From assembly GCA_944324395.1 (NCBI GenBank), contig CALUWC010000012.1, positions 1 through 64,000 of the forward strand: a DNA stretch of 64,000 nt. Reading direction: 5' to 3'. Position 1 is the stretch's first letter. Each line of letters begins with the position of its first letter. The position numbers and the translations under genes were made by a program. This stretch comes from Candidatus Gastranaerophilales bacterium. GTDB taxonomy: Bacteria; Cyanobacteriota; Vampirovibrionia; Gastranaerophilales; Gastranaerophilaceae. Positions 8,125 through 16,854 of this stretch are shown here, piece by piece. The notes beneath the pieces are model-generated. The model had not been told where the DNA came from. It ran no database searches and was given only the letters and a program-made list of their open reading frames with translations.

Positions 8125-10080
8125 TTATTGCTGCAAAATCTTTTCGTATTTATCAAGTTTATTTAAAATATGCTGAACTTCAGGAGGATTTTGAGCCTGC
8201 ATTTTACTTGGAAGTATATTGTTTGCCTGTGCAGTTTTAACATACACCATATCAGCTTTTGCTTGAACCGCCATTTTTAAAATTTCCGGCATATTTATCG
8301 CAGTCGGATTGTCACTTGCCAGATTTTTATAATACGTATCTTCGTAATTCTTATTTAAACGAAGCTTCCAGTTTGTATCATTTTCACTGCCGCCTTTGTT
8401 ATAAGTTTTGTCTATACCAAAGAAGTCGGCAAATGAAATCTGAACTTTTTTACACGTCAAAAACAGTTCCGCAAATTTTGCTTTAACTCTTTCTCTGTCA
8501 TTATTTTCAATCGTACGGCAAAATTCATCTCTTTCGCTTGATCTGGCAGGATTAGCATTCAACAAACCTGCAAGATAAAAAATATTCCAAGCATTATCAG
8601 ATCTTATCCAATCTTGCTTTTTAATCATTTCATTTGCAGGAAGTGAATCATGAGAACCGACAAGCCCCCAATTATCAGTATTTTGATAATGTTCGCCCCT
8701 CATCCATTCAAGCTGCGTTAACCCGGGAAGTTTATATTTATCGTGGTATATACTGTTGAATAAAGGAGTTGCAGCACATAAATCTTCCCAGACAGGATCA
8801 TCTTTTGTCAAACCATGTTCTTCAAGAGCAGGAAGAATAATTTTTTCCAAAATTAGCCGATACTGTCCGTCAGGGTCGATATCAGGAATCTTCGAAATAT
8901 TATTAGCCCTGAATTTATTCATATCAACTTTTCCCTTGACAATTTCAACAGAATTTTTGTCATACACATAAGGGTCAATTAAACCTAATGCATGATCAAT
9001 TCTTACATTATCAAAATCATCTAAAGAAGAATTGATTTTCTTTTTCAAATAACGTCCGGCAGGGCCCAATGTTCCGTCAGGATTAAACAACATCTTCGGG
9101 TTTAATACAGGAACATCCCATAATTGCGGCCCGTATTCTCCGCCATGAGGACAGCCCATTCTGTAATTTTTCAGGAATATATCCTGATTGGCCCACTCAT
9201 CTGACGGGGAGAACCCAACAAGTAAATCACTTATATATTTAAATCCTAAAGATTTTCTCAGTTCAGTATTTTTATTTATCTGTTTGTCCAGTAAAAATTG
9301 TGCAAAAATATATGATTCATAATCATCTCTGGCTCTGAAAACTAATCTTTGGTATCTTGATCTTGCTGCAGGTTCTTTTTGTCCGAGACGACGGATTAAG
9401 TTCTTATCCATTTCGTCCCATTTTGTAAAGTCTTGAGTATTATACAAATCAGACAATATATTAAATAAAGCATCTTTGTATACTACGTCACCTTTTTCGT
9501 CTTTAAATTTATTATATTCCTCATTCAATCTTACAGCGGCCGGATCTCCTTCTTTTAATTTTTTTCTGAAATTTTTCGATGCAATTTTTATACAATAATC
9601 ATAGTTTGCAAAAGCTTCAGGGAAATTTGAATATGAGTAATTATTATCAGAAGGGAATTTTTTTGCAAATACGGATTCCATTACATCTTTAGGCAGAATA
9701 TTAGCATATTCATCTGTAGAAAGTTCGTTAAAATCTATAAATAAATAGTTTCTGGTAGATACCGTAGATTTATACGGTGAAATATGCTGAGGATCTCTAA
9801 TTACCCCGACAGGACCAAGTTGATTAGAATTAAATCCATGCAAAATTTCAAAAGGCATCAATTGGGCGGCAGCTTTCCCGTATGGAGAACCGACACCTAT
9901 ATCCATATTGACTTCCGGAAAAGATGTTCCATGAATTATCATAGCAACTTCCTGAGTCCCAAGATACTTTAATGCAGGAATAATTGCATTCTGTTTGTAA
10001 TCTCTTTCTTCTTCAGGAGTAAGCCTCCTGTTAAATGACGGATATTTGAAATTATATAATTTTATACTGTTGACCAACAT
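8125..10080 (-). CDS. malQ: 4-alpha-glucanotransferase (GH77 amylomaltase)
   Basis: The 651-residue protein matches GH77 over its core: SPSDEWANQDIF (291-302) and GPQLWDVPVLNP (317-328) correspond to conserved MalQ segments, and the three catalytic positions are visible as RIDH (360-363, nucleophile Asp), WEDL (431-434, acid/base Glu) and SHDS (476-479). It transfers alpha-1,4-glucan chains in maltodextrin or glycogen metabolism in the cytosol. It is longer than the usual roughly 500 residues, with a long helical insertion between about 110 and 280. The N-terminus SIKLYNFKYPSFNRR carries the lineage tag, unusual for a housekeeping enzyme. It stands alone, convergent with the preceding small genes. 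Confidence 0.88.
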   Translation of the reverse strand: MLVNSIKLYNFKYPSFNRRLTPEEERDYKQNAIIPALKYLGTQEVAMIIHGTSFPEVNMDIGVGSPYGKAAAQLMPFEILHGFNSNQLGPVGVIRDPQHISPYKSTVSTRNYLFIDFNELSTDEYANILPKDVMESVFAKKFPSDNNYSYSNFPEAFANYDYCIKIASKNFRKKLKEGDPAAVRLNEEYNKFKDEKGDVVYKDALFNILSDLYNTQDFTKWDEMDKNLIRRLGQKEPAARSRYQRLVFRARDDYESYIFAQFLLDKQINKNTELRKSLGFKYISDLLVGFSPSDEWANQDIFLKNYRMGCPHGGEYGPQLWDVPVLNPKMLFNPDGTLGPAGRYLKKKINSSLDDFDNVRIDHALGLIDPYVYDKNSVEIVKGKVDMNKFRANNISKIPDIDPDGQYRLILEKIILPALEEHGLTKDDPVWEDLCAATPLFNSIYHDKYKLPGLTQLEWMRGEHYQNTDNWGLVGSHDSLPANEMIKKQDWIRSDNAWNIFYLAGLLNANPARSSERDEFCRTIENNDRERVKAKFAELFLTCKKVQISFADFFGIDKTYNKGGSENDTNWKLRLNKNYEDTYYKNLASDNPTAINMPEILKMAVQAKADMVYVKTAQANNILPSKMQAQNPPEVQHILNKLDKYEKILQQ

Positions 10081-10258
10081 CCCTGTCTGAATCCTTTATT
10101 AAAATTTATATTTTTTAGGACTGCTAAAAAACATTTTATTTTACAATTTTAATATAAAATATAAAAATAAAAAAATTTGTTATACTTTTATTACAAAAAT
10201 TTATTTACATAAATCAAAAAATCTAGTAAAATACTATTATATTTAGGAGTTAGTTTAT

Positions 10259-11944
10259 ATGAAGTATGAAAATGTGTTTTCTTTACTGGAAAAGATTACC
10301 ATTCTTAACAATGAAAAAATTTCATTGGGAATGAAAAGTAAATGGGGCTGGAATGAATTTACATACAAAGGTTTAGGACTTTTATCCAGACGACTGGCAT
10401 GCCATTTAATTAATGATTTACAAATTCCAAGAGGAGAAAAACTGGCTATTCTGTCAGAATCAAAACCGGAATACGGAGCATGCGTTTTTGGAGCGGTTCT
10501 TGCAGGATTAACAACAGTACCGCTTGATAACAAATTAACAATTTATGAACTTGAATCAATATTATCAAACTGCGAACCGACAGTATTACTCGTATCCGGT
10601 GCAAATATAGATAAAGCAAAAGAATTGCAGACAAAAGTTCCGGCAATAAAACATATTATATTAATGGAATCCTCTTCTGCTGAAAACTCAAATATACAGA
10701 GTCTTTACTCAATACCAGAAAATTATGAAGCAAAATGGAGAAGAAGACCGCTGAATGCAACAGCTTTCCTAATTTATACATCAGGAACTACAGGAAATCC
10801 TAAAGGGGTGGAAATAACATTTAAGAATATGCTGTCTCAAATGTATGATTTACAAATAGCATTAAAGGAAATTTTACCCTCAGGAGATATGAGAATGCTG
10901 TCAATTCTGCCAATGAATCATTTATTTGAACTTACGGTCGGCTTCTTTACTTTTTTAAATCATGGATTTTCAATATATTACACCCAGAGCCTGAAACCTA
11001 AAGATATTCTTGATGTCATGACCGAGAAAAAAATAAAATTCATGATAACAGTTCCTGCATTTTTAAAACTGCTAAAAACTTCAATCGAAAGCGAAATAAA
11101 TAAAAAATCTGCAATTACCCAAATTTTATTTAAGTTTAGTTTTGAAATTGCACGATTTTTACCAATGAAATATAGAAAAATACTATTCAAACAAATTCAT
11201 AATAAATTCGGAGGAGAATTTTACGGCTGCATTTCTGGAGGAGCTCCGCTTGATAGCACTGTCGGAGAATTTTTTAATCGTATCGGAATAAGAATTTATC
11301 AAGGCTACGGATTATCGGAAACCAGTCCGGTTGTAGCAGTCAATAGAGGGAAAATTCAGGATATAAAGTCAGTAGGTCCGGCATTAAGATCATTTGAAGC
11401 TAAAACAGATACACAAACAGGAGAACTTCTCCTTCGCGGACCGTCTGTAATGAAAGGCTACTACAAACGAGATGACCTTACATTAGAAGTTATTGACAAC
11501 GACGGCTGGCTGCATACAGGCGACATTGCACATATTGATTCTAAAACAAAACTAATTTATATTACAGGCAGAATAAAAAATATGATTGTACTCTCAGGCG
11601 GGAAAAAGGTATTTCCTGAAGAAATAGAATCCGTATTAGAACAGAGTCCTAATTTTGCAGAAGTATGTGTCATGGGATTAAAAAGAAGCTTTGGAGAAAA
11701 AGATGGCTGCGAAGAAATTGCCGCAGTAATCGTACCCTCTGAAAATTATTGTCAGCAGTTTAAAAATAACAGAAAAGAACTTGAAGTCGCAATAAAAAAT
11801 GAAGTAAAATATCTATCAAACAGACTTGCACCATATAAAAGACCCATAAATATTATAGTGCGGCAGGAAAACCTTCCGAGAACAACAACAAGGAAATTAA
11901 AACGAACAGAAATAAAAAAAATATTATGTGAATGTTCAAAATAA
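10259..11944 (+). CDS. AMP-forming acyl-CoA/acyl-ACP synthetase
   Basis: The 561-residue enzyme belongs to the adenylate-forming ANL superfamily. The AMP-binding signature YTSGTTGNPKG is at 173-183, followed by GYGLSETSP, GWLHTGDIA, the hinge-region ITGRIKNMIVLSGGKK and a C-terminal lysine-containing segment LPRTTTRKLKR. It activates a fatty acid or other carboxylate as acyl-AMP and passes it to CoA or ACP. The overall layout resembles long-chain acyl-CoA synthetases, but substrate cannot be assigned. TTAGGAG lies just before the ATG. An AT-rich promoter region occupies 10081-10258, with no other gene seen there. Confidence 0.88.
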   Translation: MKYENVFSLLEKITILNNEKISLGMKSKWGWNEFTYKGLGLLSRRLACHLINDLQIPRGEKLAILSESKPEYGACVFGAVLAGLTTVPLDNKLTIYELESILSNCEPTVLLVSGANIDKAKELQTKVPAIKHIILMESSSAENSNIQSLYSIPENYEAKWRRRPLNATAFLIYTSGTTGNPKGVEITFKNMLSQMYDLQIALKEILPSGDMRMLSILPMNHLFELTVGFFTFLNHGFSIYYTQSLKPKDILDVMTEKKIKFMITVPAFLKLLKTSIESEINKKSAITQILFKFSFEIARFLPMKYRKILFKQIHNKFGGEFYGCISGGAPLDSTVGEFFNRIGIRIYQGYGLSETSPVVAVNRGKIQDIKSVGPALRSFEAKTDTQTGELLLRGPSVMKGYYKRDDLTLEVIDNDGWLHTGDIAHIDSKTKLIYITGRIKNMIVLSGGKKVFPEEIESVLEQSPNFAEVCVMGLKRSFGEKDGCEEIAAVIVPSENYCQQFKNNRKELEVAIKNEVKYLSNRLAPYKRPINIIVRQENLPRTTTRKLKRTEIKKILCECSK

Positions 11945-12015
11945 AATTTTTGCGGTACAATATAAATATAAATTAAGGTAATGATTGTTTCTGTCAGCAG
12001 CATCATTTACCACCC

Positions 12016-12089
12016 CGGGATGTAGCGCAGCTTGGTAGCGCACCTCGTTCGGGACGAGGGGGTCGCAGGTTCAAATCCTGTCATCCCGA
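12016..12089 (+). tRNA. tRNA-Pro (anticodon CGG)
   Basis: The 74-base cloverleaf has acceptor arms CGGGATG/CATCCCG, a D arm GCGCAGCTTGGTAGCGC, anticodon stem CCTCG/CGAGG around loop TTCGGGA and T arm CAGGTTCAAATCCTG. The anticodon CGG reads CCG proline codons. CCA is not encoded. The T run immediately after the gene can end transcription. A small open frame running through it is spurious. Confidence 0.97.
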
Positions 12090-12194
12090 TTTTTTCACCA
12101 ATAATATATCAAAATTTTAAACAGAATATCTCAGGTGTTGACATTGATGTTAACATCTTTATTATTTATTTGAGAAGATATATTATCAATTTAT

Positions 12195-12389
12195 TTATTC
12201 ATCTATTAACGAATTTTTGCCTGCAAGATATGCAGCTATAGTTCGGTTTGAAACATTAAGTTTTCGCAATATATGCGTAACATGAGCTTTAACGGTATGA
12301 ACACTAATTACTAACTCTTTTGCAATTTCAGGGTTGGTATAGCCCTGACACAACAATCTCAATACTTTACTTTCTTGTTCGGTTAACAT
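12195..12389 (-). CDS. Stand-alone LuxR/GerE-type helix-turn-helix protein
   Basis: Only 64 residues, all within the LuxR C-terminal DNA-binding fold: LTEQESKVLRLLCQGYTNPEIA leads into the recognition-helix motif SVHTVKAHVTHILRKL. There is no receiver or ligand-binding domain upstream: the ATG at 12389 has an AGAAGGAG ribosome site, so the small protein is complete rather than a fragment. It probably acts as a transcription regulator, perhaps responding through partner proteins or its own level (GerE-like). Its target is not indicated; the divergent neighbour at 12523 encodes a TolC-like protein. Confidence 0.85.
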   Translation of the reverse strand: MLTEQESKVLRLLCQGYTNPEIAKELVISVHTVKAHVTHILRKLNVSNRTIAAYLAGKNSLIDE

Positions 12390-12510
12390 TATTGCTTTCT
12401 CCTTCTGTAATGCTTTACTATAATATTAAACTTACAATATTTTTAAAATAATTAAAAATAATTCCGACTATAGTTTTTTTGATTTAAAACATTACTATTG
12501 ACAAATATTG

Positions 12511-12516
12511 TATAAT
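12511..12516 (+). promoter_or_regulatory. -10 box TATAAT placed for a leaderless tolC-like mRNA
   Basis: TATAAT ends six bases before the ATG at 12523 and no ribosome site lies between. A TTGACA at 12498-12503 is too close (7 bases) to serve as its -35 element. Confidence 0.5.
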
Positions 12517-12522
12517 TAATAT

Positions 12523-14010
12523 ATGAGTTTACGCAGGCTATTTTGTTATTTTTTTATAATATTTATATTATTTGCCGGAATAAATACGGCTTTTGCAATT
12601 GAAGATGACGATTTATTCAATCCGGTAGAAATAAAAGACGGAATGGAATTGTCAATTATTGACTGTGTTTCTCTTGCCTTTAAAAACAGTCCGAAAATAA
12701 AAAGGCAAAAATACAATCTTGATATTGCAAAAAGCAATGTAGGCATTGCAAAATCGCAATATTTTCCTGTAATAAGTGCCGGTGCAGGGTTTTATAATGA
12801 AAATAATTCCGATAACATTTATTACAATTCCCATTATAGAGATTTACCATCTGTAGGTATTGCAATTAACAAACTAATCTGGGATTTTGGAAAAACCACA
12901 GCTTACATAAAAATGGAAGAATTTTATAAAATCGGAGCCGAATATGAATTTATGGACAGCTTATGTTCAACTCTTTTTGATGTAAAGCACAAATACTATC
13001 AATTACTAAAGAGTAAAGCTTTATTAAAAATTGCGAAAGATAATATTAAAATAAACGAACGTTTTGTAAATCTTGCAAAAAGTAAAAAAGATACAGACTT
13101 GACTACTGCAAAATTAAATCTGAGTGAAGCAAAAGTCAAATATATTGAAGCGGAAAATAATTATAAAAATTCAAGAATTGATTTAAATAATTCAATGTAT
13201 CTTGACAACCAGCCTGATTTTACAATAAAAAACACTCATACTTTTTCGTATGAAAATGAATATTCTTATGGTCAAACTTATGAATCTACCGCAGTTTTTA
13301 AACCTGAAATTTTCTCTTTTCCAATGGATGAAGCAGTTGAAATAGCTTATGAAAACAGTCCGGATTTGAGTGTTCTTGTCGCTACAAAACAGGCTATGGA
13401 ACAATCTTTGTTATATGTCAAAAGAACATATTTCCCTGAATTAACTGCCAATGCAGGATATGATTTTGTAAATTCAACCCAGACAACAAATAACGGTTTT
13501 CATGTCGGAGTAAATTTATCTTCAAATGTTAATCTAATGGAATTGAAACACAGTATCAAAGGTGCAGATGCTCAATTGAAACTTGCAGATAATGAAATTG
13601 TTTTATTTAAAAAAGATTTATATTTTGAAGTCAAAAGAGCATTTAATAACGTTCAAAAAGCCGAAAATCAAATTCCTGCAGCTCGAATGGAAGTTGAGCA
13701 GTCAATAAAAAATTTACAGCTTGTTGAAACACAATACAAATCAGATGAACTTAATTACGTTGCATTGCAAACCGCAAGAATAGATTATATCAGAGCCTTG
13801 GAAGAATATATAGACAGTCTTTATAATTATAATATGGCATTGATTCAGGTTGAAATGGCATTGCATTATCATCTGGTGGATATTCATCATAAATCAGAAC
13901 ATGCTATGAAATATCATTCTCAAGAACTTATTGAACATTTAAATAAAGTTTTAGGCTGCGACGAAAAAGAAGTAAAAAATAATAGTTCATCAAAAAAAAA
14001 TAAAAAATAA
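12523..14010 (+). CDS. TolC-family outer membrane channel protein
   Basis: The 495-residue protein has a Sec signal peptide (hydrophobic stretch in residues 9-25, cleavage near AFA) and the duplicated helical/coiled-coil architecture of outer membrane efflux proteins: SIIDCVSLAFKNSPKIKRQKY begins the first repeat and AVEIAYENSPDLSVL the second. TolC trimers form the outer membrane and periplasmic exit duct for type I secretion or RND/MFS/ABC efflux. The spacer between repeats (about 225-270) is longer than usual. No inner membrane pump or adaptor gene adjoins it. An L,D-transpeptidase gene follows after 47 bases with its own -10 box. Confidence 0.87.
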   Translation: MSLRRLFCYFFIIFILFAGINTAFAIEDDDLFNPVEIKDGMELSIIDCVSLAFKNSPKIKRQKYNLDIAKSNVGIAKSQYFPVISAGAGFYNENNSDNIYYNSHYRDLPSVGIAINKLIWDFGKTTAYIKMEEFYKIGAEYEFMDSLCSTLFDVKHKYYQLLKSKALLKIAKDNIKINERFVNLAKSKKDTDLTTAKLNLSEAKVKYIEAENNYKNSRIDLNNSMYLDNQPDFTIKNTHTFSYENEYSYGQTYESTAVFKPEIFSFPMDEAVEIAYENSPDLSVLVATKQAMEQSLLYVKRTYFPELTANAGYDFVNSTQTTNNGFHVGVNLSSNVNLMELKHSIKGADAQLKLADNEIVLFKKDLYFEVKRAFNNVQKAENQIPAARMEVEQSIKNLQLVETQYKSDELNYVALQTARIDYIRALEEYIDSLYNYNMALIQVEMALHYHLVDIHHKSEHAMKYHSQELIEHLNKVLGCDEKEVKNNSSSKKNKK

Positions 14011-14046
14011 AAATTTATACTGGCAAAAATTTTCCGTTTAGAGTTT

Positions 14047-14052
14047 TATAAT
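14047..14052 (+). promoter_or_regulatory. -10 box TATAAT placed for a leaderless ldt mRNA
   Basis: TATAAT ends five bases before the ATG at 14058, with no ribosome site. Transcription would start at about the A of ATG. Confidence 0.5.
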
Positions 14053-14057
14053 ATAGT

Positions 14058-14696
14058 ATGAAAATTTCAAATGAATTAAATAATGCAAAAAGATATTTAG
14101 GAATTTTTGGACTTGTAAGTTTACCTCTTATATTTACTCCAGCAGTTTCAAATGCCCAAAATCTTGAACGAACACCTCAAAAAGACACTTTTGAGACTTA
14201 CATAGACTCTGTTGTACCTAAAGGCACCAGAAATAAACAGATTTTGTTTAATGCACCGAATGCAGAAGTAGAAATTGCAGGAATCAAAGATACAGCAAGA
14301 ATAGTCGTAGATTTATCAAAAAATATTTTATATACATATAATCCTAACGGGCAGGCAGATTGTGCCTATCTAATTGCCAGCGGGAAACCCAGATATCCGA
14401 CAGATACCGGAATTAGAATTGTAACACATATTGAAACATACCCTTACCGCAATGCTCCGTCATCAACAAGACGAAGAAGAAAACCCAATGATTACGGCCC
14501 TAACATTATTTGTCTTGAAAAAGTAGATCCCAAAACCGGTCAAAGAAGTCAAACGGGTGAATTTATACATGGGAATAACAATCCGTCAAGCCTCGGTAAA
14601 TATGCATCTTTAGGCTGCATGCGAATGGATAATGATGTTATCCGAAAACTGGCTAAAGAAGTTAAACGCGGAGATATTGTTGTAATTAAAAAATAA
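14058..14696 (+). CDS. L,D-transpeptidase (YkuD domain), exported
   Basis: 212 residues with an N-terminal export signal (hydrophobic stretch about 15-28, cleavage near SNAQ). The YkuD domain starts at about residue 80 (IVVDLSKNILYTYN) and its active-site motif is intact: EFIHGNNNPSSLGKYASLGC, with the catalytic histidine and the cysteine of S-x-G-C-x-R. These enzymes make 3-3 crosslinks in peptidoglycan or attach proteins to it. An Arg-rich insertion (STRRRRK) precedes the active site. It may be read with the upstream TolC-like gene but has its own promoter-like hexamer. Confidence 0.9.
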   Translation: MKISNELNNAKRYLGIFGLVSLPLIFTPAVSNAQNLERTPQKDTFETYIDSVVPKGTRNKQILFNAPNAEVEIAGIKDTARIVVDLSKNILYTYNPNGQADCAYLIASGKPRYPTDTGIRIVTHIETYPYRNAPSSTRRRRKPNDYGPNIICLEKVDPKTGQRSQTGEFIHGNNNPSSLGKYASLGCMRMDNDVIRKLAKEVKRGDIVVIKK

Positions 14697-14711
14697 GCAA
14701 TTCACTATAGT

Positions 14712-15125
14712 TTATTTATTATGAATATCAACTTCTCTATTTTGTTTAATATCATCTGCAAGATTTTTCGCATATGATTCATTTCCGGATTTAAACGAAT
14801 ACAGCGGAATTCTGGTATTATCATTCAACACAATTACCGGATAATAATAAGTTCTAGTTCTTGATGAACGGTGTCTGCTTCTGTGTCTTCTGTGTTTATA
14901 GCTTGATATTTCAATTCGGCTTATCTCACTCTGATCAAAGGTTACAGTTTTTGGGCCAACAAATCTGTTAGCTTTTGTCGTCACAACACAGCCCGCATTT
15001 GGTACACATTTTATGGATTGTTCATTACTCCCGAGTGCTGCAACAATTGCAAATCCTATAATTATAACAACAAGTATCACTTTTGACAACGGATTGTTAC
15101 TATCATTTAAATTGAGATTTATCAT
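14712..15125 (-). CDS. Small single-span membrane protein, paralogue of 45874-46278
   Basis: 137 residues: one membrane segment (about 15-32), then a pair of cysteines (KCVPNAGCVV), an Arg/His-rich segment around residue 80-92, and PVIVLNDNTRIPLYSF. The same order (membrane span, C-x7-C, SEI-x-S-x-x-YK, PV-hydrophobic-NDN-x-x-PL, final helix AK-x-x-x-D-x-IK) occurs in the 45874-46278 product. The cysteine pair, likely outside the cytoplasm, could form a disulfide. Function unknown. Confidence 0.7.
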   Translation of the reverse strand: MINLNLNDSNNPLSKVILVVIIIGFAIVAALGSNEQSIKCVPNAGCVVTTKANRFVGPKTVTFDQSEISRIEISSYKHRRHRSRHRSSRTRTYYYPVIVLNDNTRIPLYSFKSGNESYAKNLADDIKQNREVDIHNK

Positions 15126-15353
15126 ACTTCCCTCATTGTTATATTACTTGCTCAAATAATAGAGTATATTGAAAGATTTAAAATCATGCTTCTATATGAA
15201 TTTACGCTTTTTACATCTGTATTTTATAACTCAGAATTCTGTTCAGAGTTATGATTTTAAAATTTGTTATTTTATATTATAAATTTCTTTATCCTTTCCG
15301 GATGAAAAAACTGAGTGGAAGTATAATTAAGATACATTTACCTCTGAATTTTG

Positions 15354-15501
15354 GGGATTTATGTAGCAAATTCCACTGATACTATAAAAACCCGTCATTC
15401 TGAGGACTTTAGTCCGAAGAATCTTTTTATTGAGATACTTCGCTAACACTCAGTATGACACTGTTTTAAAAATTTTTAGTGGAATTTGCTACATAAGTCC
15501 C
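15354..15501. mobile_element. MITE-like element, copy 2 (148 bp, 8-bp target duplication)
   Basis: Starts GGGATTTATGTAGCA and ends TGCTACATAAGTCCC, the same terminal inverted repeats as copy 1, with the same internal palindromes. GAATTTTG at 15346-15353 is repeated exactly at 15502-15509, an 8-bp target duplication. It fills most of the gap between 15126 and 15579; I see nothing else there apart from AT-rich sequence. It ends 78 bases before another exported-protein gene. Confidence 0.87.
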
Positions 15502-15579
15502 GAATTTTGACTTTTTATTTTGTTTGTAATATTCTTTACATATTCGTAATGTTCAATCATTACTTTTTGGATTTTGCTT

Positions 15580-16773
15580 ATGAAAAAGAAAGTACTTACA
15601 AGTGTTATATTATTCGGGTTATTGGTTAGTAATGTTACTTTATTCCAGCCGGCTTACGCTGCCAGAATGACCAGAAAACAAAAAAAAGAAGCATCCTACA
15701 TAAATACCGCACAAGCAAGCTTCAATTCAAAACAATATGACCTTGCTATTGAATATTATACAAAAGCTATAGGGTTAAATCCTGAGAATGCGGATTCGTA
15801 TGCCAAAAGGGGCAACGCAAGATTTTTATCGGGTGATTATAAAAATGCAGTAATAGATTATACCAAAGCTTTAGAACTTGACCCTACAAGAGAAAATATC
15901 TATTATAATCGAGGTATTGCAAAAGCTAATTTGAATGCTTATGAAGAAGTTCTGGAAGATTATACCAGGGAAATTGAACTAAACCCCGACAATATAAATG
16001 CTTATCTCAACAGAGGCTCAACAAAAGTATTGTTGAAACAGTATGATAATGCAATTGCAGATTTTTCAAAAGTGATTGAACTCGATTCAAAAAATGAACT
16101 TGCTTATTATAACAGAGGAGTTGCTAAACGCAACAAAGGGGATTACAAAGGGGCAATTGAGGATTACTCAAAAGTTATTGAATTAAATCCGCAAAATATA
16201 GATGCATACAACAACAGAGGAGTTGCTAAATTTTATCTGAAAGACTACAGCGGAGCTGTTACTGATTATTCAAAAGTAATTGAACTTAATAAAAACTTTA
16301 AAAAAGCATATTATAATAGAGGTATCGCTAAATTAGGTTTGAAAAAATATGAAGATGCAATTTTAGATTTTACAAAAGAACTTGAAAATGACCCGCACAA
16401 TGATTCTGCATATTATGAAAGAGCTATAGCAGAATCTAAGCTTGAGCATTATCTTTCTGCTATAGATGATTATACCAAGGCAATTGAATTAGATTCTGAA
16501 AATGCAGAATATTATGCGGAAAGAGGAGCATTATTGAGCAAATCCGGCGGGGATCTCCAAAAAGCCGAACAAGATTTAAACAATGCAATAAAACTTGATA
16601 ATAAAGACAGTGAAAAATATTTAACAAGGGCAATTATATACTGTAAAAGAGGTTTATATCTGGCTGCAATTGATGATTTGAATATTATTATAAAAATGGA
16701 TCCAAACAACACTCAAGCTTATGATTTGCGTTCTTATGCCATTAAATCGATGATGTCCGAACAAAAAAAATAA
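15580..16773 (+). CDS. Exported tetratricopeptide repeat protein
   Basis: The ATG at 15580 gives a signal peptide (KKKVLTSVILFGLLVSNVTL, cleavage near AYA); an in-frame TTG two codons earlier is unlikely. The rest is a run of roughly ten 34-residue TPR units from about residue 40 to the end, with the repeated cores YYNRGIAK, YSKVIELNP and similar. TPR solenoids mediate protein-protein contact; in the periplasm they often scaffold envelope or pilus assemblies. No partner gene is adjacent: leucyl aminopeptidase follows with its own ribosome site. Confidence 0.88.
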   Translation: MKKKVLTSVILFGLLVSNVTLFQPAYAARMTRKQKKEASYINTAQASFNSKQYDLAIEYYTKAIGLNPENADSYAKRGNARFLSGDYKNAVIDYTKALELDPTRENIYYNRGIAKANLNAYEEVLEDYTREIELNPDNINAYLNRGSTKVLLKQYDNAIADFSKVIELDSKNELAYYNRGVAKRNKGDYKGAIEDYSKVIELNPQNIDAYNNRGVAKFYLKDYSGAVTDYSKVIELNKNFKKAYYNRGIAKLGLKKYEDAILDFTKELENDPHNDSAYYERAIAESKLEHYLSAIDDYTKAIELDSENAEYYAERGALLSKSGGDLQKAEQDLNNAIKLDNKDSEKYLTRAIIYCKRGLYLAAIDDLNIIIKMDPNNTQAYDLRSYAIKSMMSEQKK

Positions 16774-16854
16774 TGCCGCTTTTGTTTTTCAACTGTTGAG
16801 TCTATTTTATAAATAAAAATTAGTGATATAATAAACTCGAAAAGGAGAGTTATT

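Noticed and set aside
12032-12241. Open reading frame through the tRNA-Pro region
   Set aside because: It runs through the mature tRNA and has no ribosome site; the cloverleaf explains the sequence.
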